Part shown: positions 1 through 9,878 of the stretch, in pieces
How the letters are laid out: each line of letters begins with the position of its first letter
Numbering within the stretch: position 1 is the first letter of the stretch
NCBI GenBank assembly: GCA_907165275.2
Contig: CAJRBF020000014.1
Coordinates: 1-64,000 of the forward strand
Origin: Zygaena filipendulae
Lineage: Eukaryota > Arthropoda > Insecta > Lepidoptera > Zygaenidae
Direction: 5' to 3'
Length of the DNA: 64,000 nucleotides
Notes under the pieces: generated by a model
What the model was told of the DNA's origin: nothing
Seen by the model: only the letters and a program-made list of their open reading frames with translations
The model's database searches: none
Position numbers and translations under genes: made by a program

Positions 1-42
1 TTGTTTTTGCATGATCGATCCGACAAGTGAATCATTTTGATT

Positions 43-144
43 GGTATATATTGTATGGTCTGGACCATCGGAGTGATTTCGCGAGCGAGCACGAGCTCGC
101 TCATTGCGAAAGAACGAAGTGGTCCAGAACATACAATATATACC
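43..144. repeat. 102-bp near-perfect hairpin (MITE-like)
   Basis: The outer 25 bases (43-67, starting ggtatatattgtatg) and 120-144 are reverse complements with one mismatch. The centre continues the fold (gagcgag at about 81-87 against ctcgctc at about 95-101, flanked by ttcgc and gcgaa). The hairpin abuts the point where the BEL/Pao pol frame stops, so it probably inserted there or marks a rearrangement. I find no clear target duplication. It could be a small palindromic transposon or a foldback remnant. Confidence 0.6.
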
Positions 145-2213
145 TACTCCCGTATTAGTTTAGACATAAGAAGAGCAGCACAAAGCTCTAAACGAGCTAA
201 GGAAATGGCCTTTACAGGGGCTACTTTAGATTTAGCACATAGGAAGCGCAAGGTTATGCCCGCAGAAGACTGTACGTGTAAGTAAAGTACGGATCCATAT
301 GCCTTTTCACTGGCATCTGCAAACGCTAATAATGTCACTACACATTCATCTATAACTCCAATGTGTCGTGGAATCGTGAGTGACGCTAACTGGGGTAGTT
401 CTCTCTGAAAGGTAAGCCATTTATTTACTATCTGCGGCGGCGGAACATCATCCCAGTCTAGTTTTAACGTCCAAAGTTCTTTGATGAGAAGTTTGGCAAA
501 TAGAATAACCGGAGCTGCAATTCCTATAACGTCCCATAACCTAGCCACAACCGATAAGATATTTCTTTTCGAACAAGACTGTGTACTTACTGCAACTTCG
601 AAAGAAAATTCATCTACGCGCGGCTCCCATCTAACCCCCAGAATTTTTTGATTACTGTCACTATCAAAACTCACTGCTTGCGGATGTAGATGTGTTTCTG
701 GCAAATGTGACAACAACTCCGGAGAATTACTGGACCATTTCATGAGGTCGAATGCTCCAGTTTTGAACATGCTTATAAGCTGCTTTGCAATGTTTACCGC
801 GTCATTTGCGCATGGCGCACTAGAGACCACGTCATCCATGTAGATATCTCGTTGAATCACCGTCGCAGCTAATGGAAAATTGAGTTTTTCGTCGTCTCCA
901 AGCTGTCTCATCGTGCGTAATGCTAAATAAGGACTCGCTGACAACCCAAAACAAACCCGATTAAACTCAAATATCTGTACAGGCTTATTCTTTTCCAATC
1001 GATACAAAATACGAAGATATTTATGATATTCCGGATGTACTTTAATCTGCAAATACATTTGCTTTACATCGGCGCAAAAGGCAACCGGAAAAATACGAAA
1101 ATTAAGTAATACCGAAAAAATATCTGCTTGCAAGATAGGTCCCGTGTGTAATAGGTCATTCAGAGATGTACCTTTGTCCGTCCGTGCACTTGCATCAAGC
1201 ACCATGCGCAATTTAGTTGACACCTTGTCATTGCGAACCACTCCATGATGAGGAATAACATAACCATCATCGGGGTTATCTACGCTTACAGGATACAAAT
1301 ATTTATTTGCTAAATACTCTTGGACAACTTTATCATAAGCATTTCGTAGTAACGGCTCTCTTCGGAACTTATTTTCTAGTGCTCGCAAACGCTTCTCCGC
1401 AATTCCTATAGAACTACCAAGTTCACTTGGATCAGACTTGAATGGAAGTGCTACCGAATATCTGCCAGACGGTTCTCGTATTGTTGTGGTTTGGTAAATC
1501 GTTTCACACTCTTGCTGTTCAACGCTAAATTTGGCAGCCTGACTGCTGGGTACCTCCTCTAATTCCCAAAACCTTTTGACTACTGACTCCAATGGTTCAT
1601 CATGACCGAGAAAACTATGGAGCGACATAATGGAATGATCCCGCGGTAATGTTGATATTGGAGCACTACCCATGACTATGAAGCCTAAAGAAGTTTCTAG
1701 AGCGTCGGGTGAACCCTTTGGTCCAAAAATACGACCTGGGCCTAACAAACGGGTAAACAATTGGGCACCAAGCAAAAGTTCAATACCCCCTGGAATATAG
1801 AACTCATCGTCCGCTAACGGAACATTTTTTAAATAAGTAAGTGCCGAAAAATCGACTGGCGATGTAGGTAGCGTTTCAGTGATACTGTCGACTACGAATG
1901 GTTGTATCTCATACTCAACCTTGTCATCAAACCGAGATTTAAATACAATTTTAGTGATGCCTTTAATAGGACTGGATGAACCTCCGAACCCGTGTACAGA
2001 CATGGGTGCCTCTAAGGGCTGAACATCTACTGCTAATCTGTCCAATGCCGAGGAAGCAATGAAATCATTTTGACTCCCTTGATCGATTAAGCACCGAATA
2101 CAATGAGAATTGCCTAGATTGTCTTCAATACGAACACGAACACACACACAACACGAACTGTTGCTAACAGTACTGTTGACGGAATATTCTTTGAAATCGG
2201 TTGAATTGAACAC
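144..2213 (-). CDS. BEL/Pao pol: protease, reverse transcriptase, start of RNase H (3' truncated)
   Basis: This is the pol part of a BEL/Pao LTR retrotransposon. After a short frame-shifted N-terminus the order is: aspartic protease of the retropepsin type (motif LIDQGSQNDFI, DQG in place of DSG as is common in this group); Pao-type reverse transcriptase with motif A FCADVKQMYLQI, the VCFGLSASPYLALRTM segment and the catalytic YMDD; then the first strand of RNase H (LLAFADASEKAYGSVLY). The frame ends at the hairpin at 43-144, so most of RNase H, all of integrase and the 3' LTR are missing. The first 20 or so residues are read in a shifted frame through a CA-rich tract that overlaps the end of gag. 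The element is therefore a dead 5' half. Family assignment is secure; the exact lineage is not. Confidence 0.9.
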   Translation of the reverse strand: MFNSTDFKEYSVNSTVSNSSCCVCVRVRIEDNLGNSHCIRCLIDQGSQNDFIASSALDRLAVDVQPLEAPMSVHGFGGSSSPIKGITKIVFKSRFDDKVEYEIQPFVVDSITETLPTSPVDFSALTYLKNVPLADDEFYIPGGIELLLGAQLFTRLLGPGRIFGPKGSPDALETSLGFIVMGSAPISTLPRDHSIMSLHSFLGHDEPLESVVKRFWELEEVPSSQAAKFSVEQQECETIYQTTTIREPSGRYSVALPFKSDPSELGSSIGIAEKRLRALENKFRREPLLRNAYDKVVQEYLANKYLYPVSVDNPDDGYVIPHHGVVRNDKVSTKLRMVLDASARTDKGTSLNDLLHTGPILQADIFSVLLNFRIFPVAFCADVKQMYLQIKVHPEYHKYLRILYRLEKNKPVQIFEFNRVCFGLSASPYLALRTMRQLGDDEKLNFPLAATVIQRDIYMDDVVSSAPCANDAVNIAKQLISMFKTGAFDLMKWSSNSPELLSHLPETHLHPQAVSFDSDSNQKILGVRWEPRVDEFSFEVAVSTQSCSKRNILSVVARLWDVIGIAAPVILFAKLLIKELWTLKLDWDDVPPPQIVNKWLTFQRELPQLASLTIPRHIGVIDECVVTLLAFADASEKAYGSVLYLHVQSSAGITLRFLCAKSKVAPVKAISLARLELCAALLMSKLIRE

Positions 2214-3586
2214 AGAGAAACTCCTGTGTCATTATCTTCCGACGGCTTGTCTTCATTAATTTCCGGGTTATTGTTTGTTTCAACTGCTGCCACATAAGCC
2301 CCTCTTTTACCTCCGTTACTATTGTGTCTTTTTTCCGCGACTACTTTTGGAAAATGTAAAAGTGAGTGATGGGTGTTACTCTTGCACGTATCACAAATAT
2401 TTCCTCGATGGCATGAACTAGTTTTATGACTAAACGTCAAGCATCTCACGCAACCGTCCCTTTTTTTGATTGTCTTAAATCTTTCCTTTGCGGACAAACT
2501 CATAAATTTCGTAAACTCCTTTAATTCAGTATGGCCACCTTTACATATTAAACAAGATGCATCTCCTTGGCCATCGCTGATCAAGGATGGTGCTGTTGCT
2601 ATCGTATATGATTTGACCGGAACAGAATTTTTTTGTGCGAGTTGCGGTTTTTTATTAGTAGAGTCTGATGTTCGATCAATTATCCTAGCCTGGTCTCTAA
2701 TAAACTTAATAAAGCTGTCATACGAAGGGATTATCTCATGACGAACGGAATTTTCGAATAAGCGCGCGGTATCAACGTCGACCTTTTTTACTGCTAAATA
2801 TAAATAAATAAATCCTAATTTGTCAGGAATAGCAAGTTTTTCAAAAGCCGTTACCGCAAGAGAAAATTTATCTATAAACGCATTCAATCCTTCCGCAGAA
2901 GAAACATTTAATTTCTTTAAATTAAACATTTCGTCCAAATAAGTAGTACCAAGAGTACGTACGTCCTGATATTTTTCTACTAAAGTATCATACAAAACAA
3001 CGTAATTCTCTCCGGTACAAGATAGACCTGAGATCGTCGCTAGAGCCTTCCCTTTTAATAGACCGCTTAGATAATAGGCTTTTTCCGAATTTGATAATTT
3101 TTCATTAAAATGAATGGTGTTATTATAGCATTCGAAAAAGGTTGGCCAGAGCTTAGGGTTTCCATCGAATTTCGGAAGCTCTATTGGTGGAAGTTTAAGT
3201 TTAGCGGGCTGCGGTTTATAACAAGTTTCTTCTAGGGGACTGTTTTTTAAACCTACTGACTTTACCGTATTTCGAATCTGTGAATACAACTCCTCAAAAG
3301 CCTCCCAGGTATGAAAATTTGGAACAGTAGTAGGGTCTGCTTCCATTTTTGCAATGTTTAAATTCTCAGTAATCGTATTGAATTCGGAACGCAAAGTTTC
3401 GATATTGGAAGCAGAGGCAACGAGTTCTTTTATTTGAGCGGGATCCTCGACCTTTTTTGAAATATCATAGAGTTTTTGAATCCTGCTAAAATATGACTGT
3501 TGTTGCGCCTCCAATAATATTACCCTACCACTACTACCAGTAACCTTTTTTGACTCCTTGGACGCCATACCTATAGTAGTACCCAC
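2114..3586 (-). CDS. BEL/Pao gag (DUF1759-type) with zinc knuckles
   Basis: Gag of the same minus-strand BEL/Pao element. The start is an ATG in a good context at 3586 and the product is 490 residues. The N-terminal third is helical. Around residues 130-260 comes the typical Pao gag core (KLPPIELPKFDGNPKLWPTF, then the segment around KAYYLSGLLKGKALATI). About residues 340-410 carry cysteine-rich knuckles (CLICKGGH, CVRCLTFSHKTSSCHRG, CDTCKSNTHHSLLHF). The last roughly 20 residues (VVCVFVFVLKTI) come from reading a CA-rich tract out of frame, so gag and pol, which are usually one polyprotein in this family, are split by a frameshift near 2130-2155. It lies directly upstream of pol with a 100-bp overlap. 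Confidence 0.9.
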   Translation of the reverse strand: MGTTIGMASKESKKVTGSSGRVILLEAQQQSYFSRIQKLYDISKKVEDPAQIKELVASASNIETLRSEFNTITENLNIAKMEADPTTVPNFHTWEAFEELYSQIRNTVKSVGLKNSPLEETCYKPQPAKLKLPPIELPKFDGNPKLWPTFFECYNNTIHFNEKLSNSEKAYYLSGLLKGKALATISGLSCTGENYVVLYDTLVEKYQDVRTLGTTYLDEMFNLKKLNVSSAEGLNAFIDKFSLAVTAFEKLAIPDKLGFIYLYLAVKKVDVDTARLFENSVRHEIIPSYDSFIKFIRDQARIIDRTSDSTNKKPQLAQKNSVPVKSYTIATAPSLISDGQGDASCLICKGGHTELKEFTKFMSLSAKERFKTIKKRDGCVRCLTFSHKTSSCHRGNICDTCKSNTHHSLLHFPKVVAEKRHNSNGGKRGAYVAAVETNNNPEINEDKPSEDNDTGVSLCSIQPISKNIPSTVLLATVRVVCVFVFVLKTI

Positions 3587-4480
3587 AGGTTTTACAATAT
3601 CAATCGCAAGAAACTAAACTTTAACAAAAAAAAATAAAAAACTAAATACCTAATAATGCAGCGAGCAACAAAAATAACACAAGTCAATAGTGAATACACA
3701 ATAATAACGCACGCACGTAGAAACGAATGCAATAGGTACCGACCGACGCAACGTGACGGCGGCAAACGGGGGTGAAGGATGCAGAGTGCGGGTCAGATCA
3801 CACGGTGTCAGTCACAAATACACTTCACGAACCTGCGTCGAGCGGTAAGTAGGTATTAGGTCCGTCACACGGCGGCGTCAGCAACAAATATACTTCACGA
3901 ACCTGCGCCGAGCGAGCGGTAAGTAGGTAGGTACTAGGTACGGCGCACCGCGCGACACGAGGGTCGAACACAGGGCAAGACACGGTAGGTACCTACCTAG
4001 TGCGTAAAGCACAAGTTTGGTAACTAGGTACCTACGCAATAGGTAATATAATATTCGTACCACTATAATATTACTAATGTTACAGTGGTTAACACGATTC
4101 GCTAACAATGGTTTAGTACGTATATTATTTTATATATTTAATGCAACAAATTATAGAAATTATTTAAGTAGGTACAAGTAAAGAACAAATTTAAGTAGGT
4201 AGAAAACCTTAAATCGCGTAATCCTACCGATACCTAACTTAACGCAAATTTGCAATAACTAATAATAGTAGCTACTTATTAAATAATAATAGTACGTACA
4301 ATAAATAGATAGGTGCTTATACTACTTATACTACGTAAATAACATACGTATCATATGCATATAAGTAGGTTGGCCCATACCTAATTATTTAAAGAAAAGT
4401 GGACTGTATTTTTTAAATAAGGTAAAATATACTAAACAAACAGGAAGTATACTTATATTATGATAAATATCATAGCCATT
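3587..4480 (-). other. Probable 5' leader/LTR region of the BEL element; no gene
   Basis: There is no credible coding sequence. The position just upstream of gag suggests leader and 5' LTR, but I cannot define LTR borders because the partner LTR is lost. It contains a tandem duplication of about 70 bases (about 3798-3935: each unit reads tcacacgg...cttcacgaacctgcg...agcggtaagtaggta) and many gtaggtac-type short repeats. Confidence 0.45.
3798..3935. repeat. Two-copy tandem duplication, about 70 bp
   Basis: Copy 1 starts near 3798 and copy 2 near 3866. Both share tcacacgg, acttcacgaacctgcg and agcggtaagtaggta, with small indels. It may be an LTR enhancer-like repeat, which is inference. Confidence 0.6.
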
Positions 4481-4489
4481 CGCTCGAAT

Positions 4490-4820
4490 AGACCAAAAAA
4501 TGTAACCGCCAAATCTAAATGATGGTTACGGGGGGAAATACTACTGCAAGCCGAAGACCAGTTCAAACCCAAACGTGATGCCGGATAACTTAGATATACC
4601 TAAGCACTACAAAGCGACTCACCTGAGCTTGCGACGCTGCCCAAAGCGCTTCTAGGAGCCTGGATACAGCCTGGCGTGGTACGCTGAATGCACTCCTATT
4701 GCCAACTGCCAATTTTTTGTTTTTTTTATTTGGATTGATTTTATTGGCTAAGTTTAATTTTTATTTTTTTGTACACCCTTTTGATGGCAATAAACAATTT
4801 TATTATTATTATTATTATTA
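4490..4820 (+). mobile_element. LINE 3' UTR and tail fragment
   Basis: A non-coding stretch ends in gatggcaataaacaatt followed by a (TTA)n microsatellite at about 4799-4820. This is the usual look of a 5'-truncated insect LINE: polyadenylation-like AATAAA, then a simple-repeat tail. No ORF remains, so the clade is unknown. Confidence 0.5.
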
Positions 4821-5154
4821 ACATGCAGCGTAAATACGGGCAGTAGGAGTCCTCCACGACTTGGGAACACAAAACCACGGATCACAACCACGATTGTACG
4901 CCACGGGTAGCAGCTCGCGAGTGCACTGCGGATATAATGGGAACGCGTCCGTCGCCCAAGCCGGTAAGATGATGACTGGCGGCGGCGTCGAGCATCGACT
5001 CACTCGGCGGAGTCGTTTAGGCCGCGTGGCTTGACGGGCTGCGATTGGCCAGGCTCCGAATCGCTAGCGCACCTTATTTGGGCATTGCAGCGCGAAGCCA
5101 CCTCGCAGCGCAAAAGTACACCAAGTACCCAGCATCGACATTTGGCGTAAACAG
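4821..5154. other. Unassigned, moderately GC-rich sequence
   Basis: I see no gene, terminal repeat or family signature. A 61-residue minus-strand ORF at 4818-5003 has no recognisable features. The stretch ends where the large inverted repeat begins. Confidence 0.4.
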
Positions 5155-5617
5155 CTAGCTTAATTAAGTAAAGGTTATTGAAAAAAATTAAAAAAAAGGT
5201 TATTTTTCAAAAATTCTTTATTATACTGGCAGCACTAATTGAGCGCTAAATGGTGACGTGTTTCAATTTCATCAGTTCCCGTTTTTGAGCTCTTAGACCG
5301 ACCGGTGTCGCTAGTACAGTATTTTATTTGAAAAAAAATTCAAAAACGATTATTTTTCAAAAATTTTTCGCTACAATGGCAGCACTAATTGAGCACTAAA
5401 TTATTAGCCCATGCGAATTCCGCTGCAACTGTATTGTAACGCGGTCACAAACGGTACACTGCTAGCTTAATAAAAAGTTAGCAGTGTTCTCATTTTTGTT
5501 CCACCTATCACAGCACCAAATTTTTTTTTCAGCACTAAATTAGCACTAAATGAGCACTAAATTTTGACCTGAAAATCAATTGATTCTGCCGACTTGACCT
5601 TTCTAGCTTGACACACG
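5155..5617 (-). repeat. Satellite-like unit, left arm (single copy)
   Basis: It carries the motif agcactaattgagc(g/a)ctaaat twice, the block gagctcttagaccgaccgg, and gctagc borders. It is the mirror of the units at 13624-14655, where the same sequence occurs about three times. Confidence 0.75.
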
Positions 5618-5794
5618 TAACACGGTGTATCATTACATGAGTGGGTACATGGTCGCTTATTGTGCTCTCTATGTTACAGAGTTATACATTGGATTTCATA
5701 CCATCCGATATACTATATAAACATTAAACACCTTATATCTATAGTATACGACTACAAATTCGCGACGACACTTAGGCACCATTGCAACACCAAA

Positions 5795-6085
5795 CTAATA
5801 TTTATACACTGTGGTAGGTGTCTGAGTAGACGCTATTTCCGGGCTAGGGCGAGGTTTATCAACGACCCGAACCATGTCTAGGGTGGAGTTGATGTCCTTT
5901 ACTAATAACTTCTTAGCCAGGTGACAACCATATCTACAGCCACATACGATTACGATGACTACTGCCAAGGTAATAATCACTATGCTGGAAACTCCAAAAA
6001 GTTCAATTTTCCTTTCCAGGGCTGCGCCTATATTTGCGTTGTTCGCTATAACTACCTCTGAGTTCTTGCTTTGCGGATTTCCCAT
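5795..6085 (-). CDS. Small one-pass membrane protein of the gypsy element (copy 1)
   Basis: A 96-residue product from the ATG at 6085. I chose the internal MG start (MGNPQSKN) because it is shared by all three copies and fits an N-myristoylation signal (G2, S6). A longer start 7 codons upstream is also open. Residues about 33-52 are a hydrophobic helix (VSSIVIITLAVVIVIVCGC), followed by a basic, cysteine-containing stretch and a proline-rich tail. Differences from the copy at 52532 are few and mostly substitutions, so the frame has been kept. Function is unknown. Confidence 0.6.
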   Translation of the reverse strand: MGNPQSKNSEVVIANNANIGAALERKIELFGVSSIVIITLAVVIVIVCGCRYGCHLAKKLLVKDINSTLDMVRVVDKPRPSPEIASTQTPTTVYKY

Positions 6086-7021
6086 ATTTAATAAAATAAT
6101 GCTCATAAAAATAACTTGAACGCGCTCTTAATGTATTGTATGTCTCTTCCTAAGTGTCGGTCGAACGAATGTCAAAATCATTAAAAAACTTACAAAAGAA
6201 AACTACTGTGTATCTATTAAAATTGTTAAATTCGCAATCCAATTCAAAAGTCATCGTTCCAAAAAGTAAAAATATATGCTAACTCATCATTATGTCAAAA
6301 TGCACAACAGGCCAGTTTGTACATTGCAACACAATTATAATGTTTTATGCAATATTCTGTATCTAATCTAGAACACTAAACATGCAAACCATACATTCTT
6401 AAAAATAGGTTTTATAATTAAACACATAGGTACACAAAGACTCTGCTATATTATATAGGTACTCTCGTAATATTAACATACATGTGTGATTGCGTAATGT
6501 ACGACGCAAAAAAACGCTGCGCTGCGAATAACTCTTCGCGAGTGTCATCGCATGCAGTGATGCTACGCTTTCAAACAAAACAAAATATTGAACGAACGTA
6601 ATGTCGTGAACACAAGTGTTATCTAATACATATATATTACTAACAAAAAAAAAATACTGAACGAAAGTAATATCGTAGACAACAGTGTTACATATTATCT
6701 ATACTACTACACTACTACACTACTACACTACTCGTCCACTTCGCGTTACGTAAGGTAACTTCTCCTTAGAGGAAGCAAGATTTTTCGAACGATTCTTATT
6801 TATTTATAACATCCGCAGTAACATTTAAATTTCCATCGTTTTCTACCACTGACTCGTCATCCAGTACAAAAGCTGGTTTCAATCGATCGATTGAAATGCA
6901 TGTTTCTCTGTTCGGAAATTCGACTACATAATGCTTGTCTCTCCTTCTTATGACGCGGTAAGGGCCTTCATAAGGAGGTTGTAACGGTTTACGGACGAAA
7001 TCGTTCCGAACAAAAACATAT

Positions 7022-7491
7022 TTACCTACACGTTTTCAACTCTGGATGAATAAAGGTAGTACGTTTCCTATTACTTCGAATAGAGGTTCTAAAGATGCGT
7101 ATTGTTTCTCGCAATTTACCTACATATGTTAGTATATCATATTCTTGGTGCGGAGAGTAAAAATCACCTGGTAACCTCACAGTTTTTCCGTACGTTAACT
7201 TTGCGGCGCTATATCCGGTGTCACTCCTAACAGCTGCTCGCAAGCCTAATAAAACTGTAGGTAACTCGTCAATCCAAGAAATTGAATCTAATCTAGCCAT
7301 TAAAGCTACTTTCATCGACTCCTTTTCTTTATTTCTTTCTTTCTTTCTTCATCTATGCCATCTCTCCACTCTCATCACATCATCACATCACTCTGTGGAT
7401 GATAAGCTGTGGTACGTATCTTTTGTATATCCATTACCTTCATTAATTCCTTAAACAAATCGCTCTCGAATTGCCTGCCCTGGTCACTCGT
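7022..7491 (-). pseudogene. gypsy integrase fragment, left arm
   Basis: Encodes the end of the integrase core and following region ([11 protein letters not shown]..., [16 protein letters not shown]). Compared with the intact copy it has a microsatellite insertion (about 7320-7400, ttctttctttc-type) that replaces the conserved glutamate-containing segment, and a 4-bp insertion at about 7024 that introduces a stop. Not functional. Confidence 0.85.
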
Positions 7492-7494
7492 AAG

Positions 7495-7627
7495 CTTAAT
7501 TCGACATATTAACAATCAATTCTCTAATAATCATCATTTTGGATTTGAGGCAGCAGCTTGATATTGACACTTTGTTGATGTAGTATGACTATTTCTATAC
7601 ATTTCTATTTATTGATGAGGAAATTAA
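7495..7627 (+). pseudogene. cox3: Nuclear copy of mitochondrial cox3 (3' end)
   Basis: The last 44 or so codons of cytochrome c oxidase subunit III, reading [20 protein letters not shown] only if TGA is tryptophan (invertebrate mitochondrial code). Under the nuclear code it has five in-frame stops. It begins abruptly at the junction with the gypsy fragment and ends with TAA at 7625-7627, just before trnG, as in insect mitochondria. Confidence 0.93.
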
Positions 7628-7629
7628 TT

Positions 7630-7695
7630 ATTTATATAATATATTTAGTATATTTGATTTCCAATCAAAAAGTTAAAAAAAAAATTAATATAAAT
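7630..7695 (+). tRNA. trnG: Mitochondrial-type tRNA-Gly(UCC) in nuclear copy
   Basis: 66 nt. The acceptor stem ATTTATA/TATAAAT pairs perfectly, and the anticodon stem TTTGA/TCAAA flanks the loop TTTCCAA (anticodon TCC). Placed between cox3 and nad3 as in insect mtDNA. Probably not expressed in the nucleus. Confidence 0.88.
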
Positions 7696-7696
7696 A

Positions 7697-8050
7697 ATAC
7701 TTATAATTTTTTTAATATCAATTATTATTATTATAATTTCAAATATTTTAATATTTATTTCAATACTATTATGTAAAAAATCATTTTCAGATCGAGAAAA
7801 ATCATCTCCCTTTGAATGTGGATTTGATCCTAAATCATCTTCTCGTATCCCATTCTCCTTACATTTTTTTTAAATTACAATATTTTTTTTAATTTTTGAT
7901 GTTGAAATTGCTCTAATTTTACCAATTATTTATACATTTAAATTCACAAATTTTATAATTTGAATATTAACTAGATTTTTTTTCTTTTTAATTTTATTGG
8001 TAGGGTTATATCATGAATGAAATCAAAATATACTTAATTGAACAAATTAA
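7697..8050 (+). pseudogene. nad3: Nuclear copy of mitochondrial nad3
   Basis: Almost the whole NADH dehydrogenase subunit 3 gene. The conserved [20 protein letters not shown] segment is plain around 7789-7850. A small indel near 7862-7880 (T-run) puts the second half in another frame, where [17 protein letters not shown] and GLYHEWNQN follow. It ends with TAA at 8048-8050. The frameshift and the nuclear setting make it a NUMT. Confidence 0.93.
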
Positions 8051-8065
8051 ATATATATATATATA

Positions 8066-8112
8066 AGGATTATAGTTTATATAGAAACATTTGATTTGCA
8101 TTTAAAAAATAT
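8066..8112 (+). pseudogene. trnA: Partial mitochondrial trnA, left arm
   Basis: Begins AGGATTATAG and keeps the anticodon arm with TGC (atttgatttgcat). Its 3' half is replaced by an (AT)n run that leads into the mariner-like terminal repeat. A (TA)n run separates it from nad3. Confidence 0.8.
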
Positions 8113-8126
8113 TATATATATATATA

Positions 8127-9716
8127 TACAGAATGTTGTTTTGGTCAGCAACGCGCGTAACGGAGGTAGTAATATAACTAATATGGGTTCTAAAAAAAAT
8201 ATAAAAAAAAAATATTTTTTATAATTCGGAACATTATTTAAAAGAAAATCTCTGCACAAGATATCTAAAAATGTTTACATTAAATGGTAATTGGTAAAGC
8301 CTTAGCGCGTAGACTAGAGCTACGACATCTACGCGCTACGAGCAGCTACATCGCGCGTCGCGTCGTCGCCGGTACCTACTTAGGTAGGTACCTACTTTTG
8401 CACAAACGTTTTACCTATTTAGATCACGGTAAGTAAACAACACATTTTAGACTCTCTTTCCCTCCATACTTTACTGGGCTTAGGACCGGCAAAGGAACTG
8501 AATAATTTAGAAATTATTAAATTAGAAATGACATTTTTATCCATTAATAATATCCATTAAAGTTCTATGGCGCTGTTATTAAGTACCTTTGGCGTATTTA
8601 AAAAGGTGAACGAACTTATTTACAATCATTAAACGTGATTTACAAATTATTGATTACACATAACACGAAGTCTTCTAAAAGTTTTTTTTATTTACACTGA
8701 TTTTACGTTAACGGTTTATCTGTTCAGTGTCTACCGCGTTGCGCGATGCACACAGAAGCACGACATCGCAAATTGTCTTTTAATCACGATAAAACAGTTT
8801 CATTCTTCGTAATCACTTCTAAAGCGTTCAGTATCTCTTGTTTTAATGTGTCGGCGTATTCGTCATGCGTACCACTTTACGTCACCCCACAAATAAAAGT
8901 CCAATTGAGTTAGATCGGGTGAACGTGGTGGCCACGGTATGGGTCCACCTCTTCCTATCCAACGATCACCAAACTCCGATGTTAAATGGTCAATGCCAAA
9001 GCTTCGCCCAGCATCCCAGGTAGGTATTCGCGCGCGGCTGCGCACGAAAGTAGGTATTCAAGGACTGCATCTTGAACATTAACAGGGAGCCCAGATTGAC
9101 CTCTACCTGTTGTGTGACGAGGTGTAGCGAATGTTACCCATTCCCTGAGACTAAAAACAACAGTCCTTATGGTGTAACGAGTTTCACTTGGACGAGTTGA
9201 AAACGTCGCACTCCACTCGGCCACACTATTCGCTTCATCTTCGCTATTACTAAATACTCAATAAATCGTAAATTTCACTATTGGTTAATCCTGCGAACGA
9301 CCGAGCCATTTTAGCATAGAAACAACGCACGCGCAATAGCCGCGGCTGTGGGAGGCAGACTGGCTGGCGCCTGGCGCTGGCCGCTGGCGCTAGCGCCGGC
9401 GGGCGGGGGTGGCACATCACCGCGCCCCCCGGCCCCCGCCGCCCGCCCGCCCCGCCGCATTCGCCCGCGTTCCCACCGAGGCGGGGTGTATGTAGGTACT
9501 ATGTACGTAGGTACTATTGCATGCCATATGATGCGCGCCGCGCCGCGCGGTCAACGACCGGTAGCGTAGGCTCGCCCGCTTGTATAAACAAAATAAATAA
9601 TTTTTTCGGATTTTCCTTGAAAAAATAATTATTTTTTTTTATATTTTTTTTGACATCAGTATCGTTAGTACAACCACCTCTGTGACGGGCGTTGTTGACC
9701 AAAACAACAGCTTGTA
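8127..9716 (-). mobile_element. Mariner-like transposon at the palindrome centre
   Basis: The termini 8129 (cagaatgttgttttggtcag) and 9714 (reverse complement caagctgttgttttggtca) are inverted repeats of roughly 50 or more bases, flanked by TA at 8127-8128 and 9715-9716. A decayed transposase reads on the minus strand. A GC-rich block (about 9340-9560) and a CG-rich block (about 8310-8375) lie inside. It sits in a (TA)n run between two mitochondrial tRNA remnants. Confidence 0.8.
8863..9311 (-). pseudogene. Tc1/mariner-type transposase remnant
   Basis: The start region reads MARSFAGLTNSEIYDLL, then stops. Further on comes a helix-turn-helix linker with a basic GRGQSG segment. The C-terminal part has WPPRSPDLTQLDFYLWGDVK, the signature around the last catalytic acidic residue in mariner-like transposases. 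Two frames are needed and much of the catalytic domain is deleted, so the copy cannot move itself. Confidence 0.75.
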
Positions 9717-9722
9717 TATATT

Positions 9723-9786
9723 AAATAAGGAGATTTTACTCTCTATCTTTTAAGTCGAAATTAAATGCAATAATTGCTTCTTATTT
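9723..9786 (-). tRNA. trnR: Mitochondrial-type tRNA-Arg(UCG) in nuclear copy
   Basis: 64 nt on the minus strand. Acceptor stem AAATAAG/CTTATTT and anticodon stem TTTAA/TTAAA are perfect, and the loop TTTCGAC gives anticodon TCG. It follows trnA directly, as in the insect mitochondrial order A-R. Only the right side of the palindrome retains it. Confidence 0.87.
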
Positions 9787-9852
9787 AAGATAAATTGTTA
9801 AATCAATATTTTTTGATTGCAAATCAAATGTTTTTATATAAACTATAATCCT
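9787..9852 (-). tRNA. trnA: Mitochondrial-type tRNA-Ala(UGC) in nuclear copy
   Basis: About 66 nt on the minus strand, starting AGGATTATAG. Anticodon stem TTTGA/TCAAA around loop TTTGCAA (TGC). It is complete here, whereas the left-arm copy is truncated. Confidence 0.82.
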
Positions 9853-9878
9853 TATATATATATATATACATATACTAG

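Larger units (their letters stand above)
5618..7491 (-). mobile_element. CsRn1-type gypsy fragment (integrase to 3' UTR), left arm
   Basis: On the minus strand this matches 51170-52976 of the intact element: integrase catalytic core, C-terminal part of integrase, the accessory membrane-protein gene and most of the 3' untranslated region. It stops before the 3' LTR. At 7491-7495 it joins mitochondrial cox3 sequence directly. Confidence 0.9.

Noticed and set aside
7218..7454. 78-residue ORF identical at 7218-7454 and 11618-11854
   Set aside because: Antisense of the integrase pseudogene; its perfect conservation only reflects the palindrome.
7585..7776. 63-residue ORF duplicated at 11296-11487
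   Set aside because: Nuclear-code reading of mitochondrial cox3 end, trnG and nad3 start; not a protein gene.
8863..9224. Two ORFs taken as a working transposase
   Set aside because: Different frames, stops after the N-terminus, and the catalytic domain largely missing.
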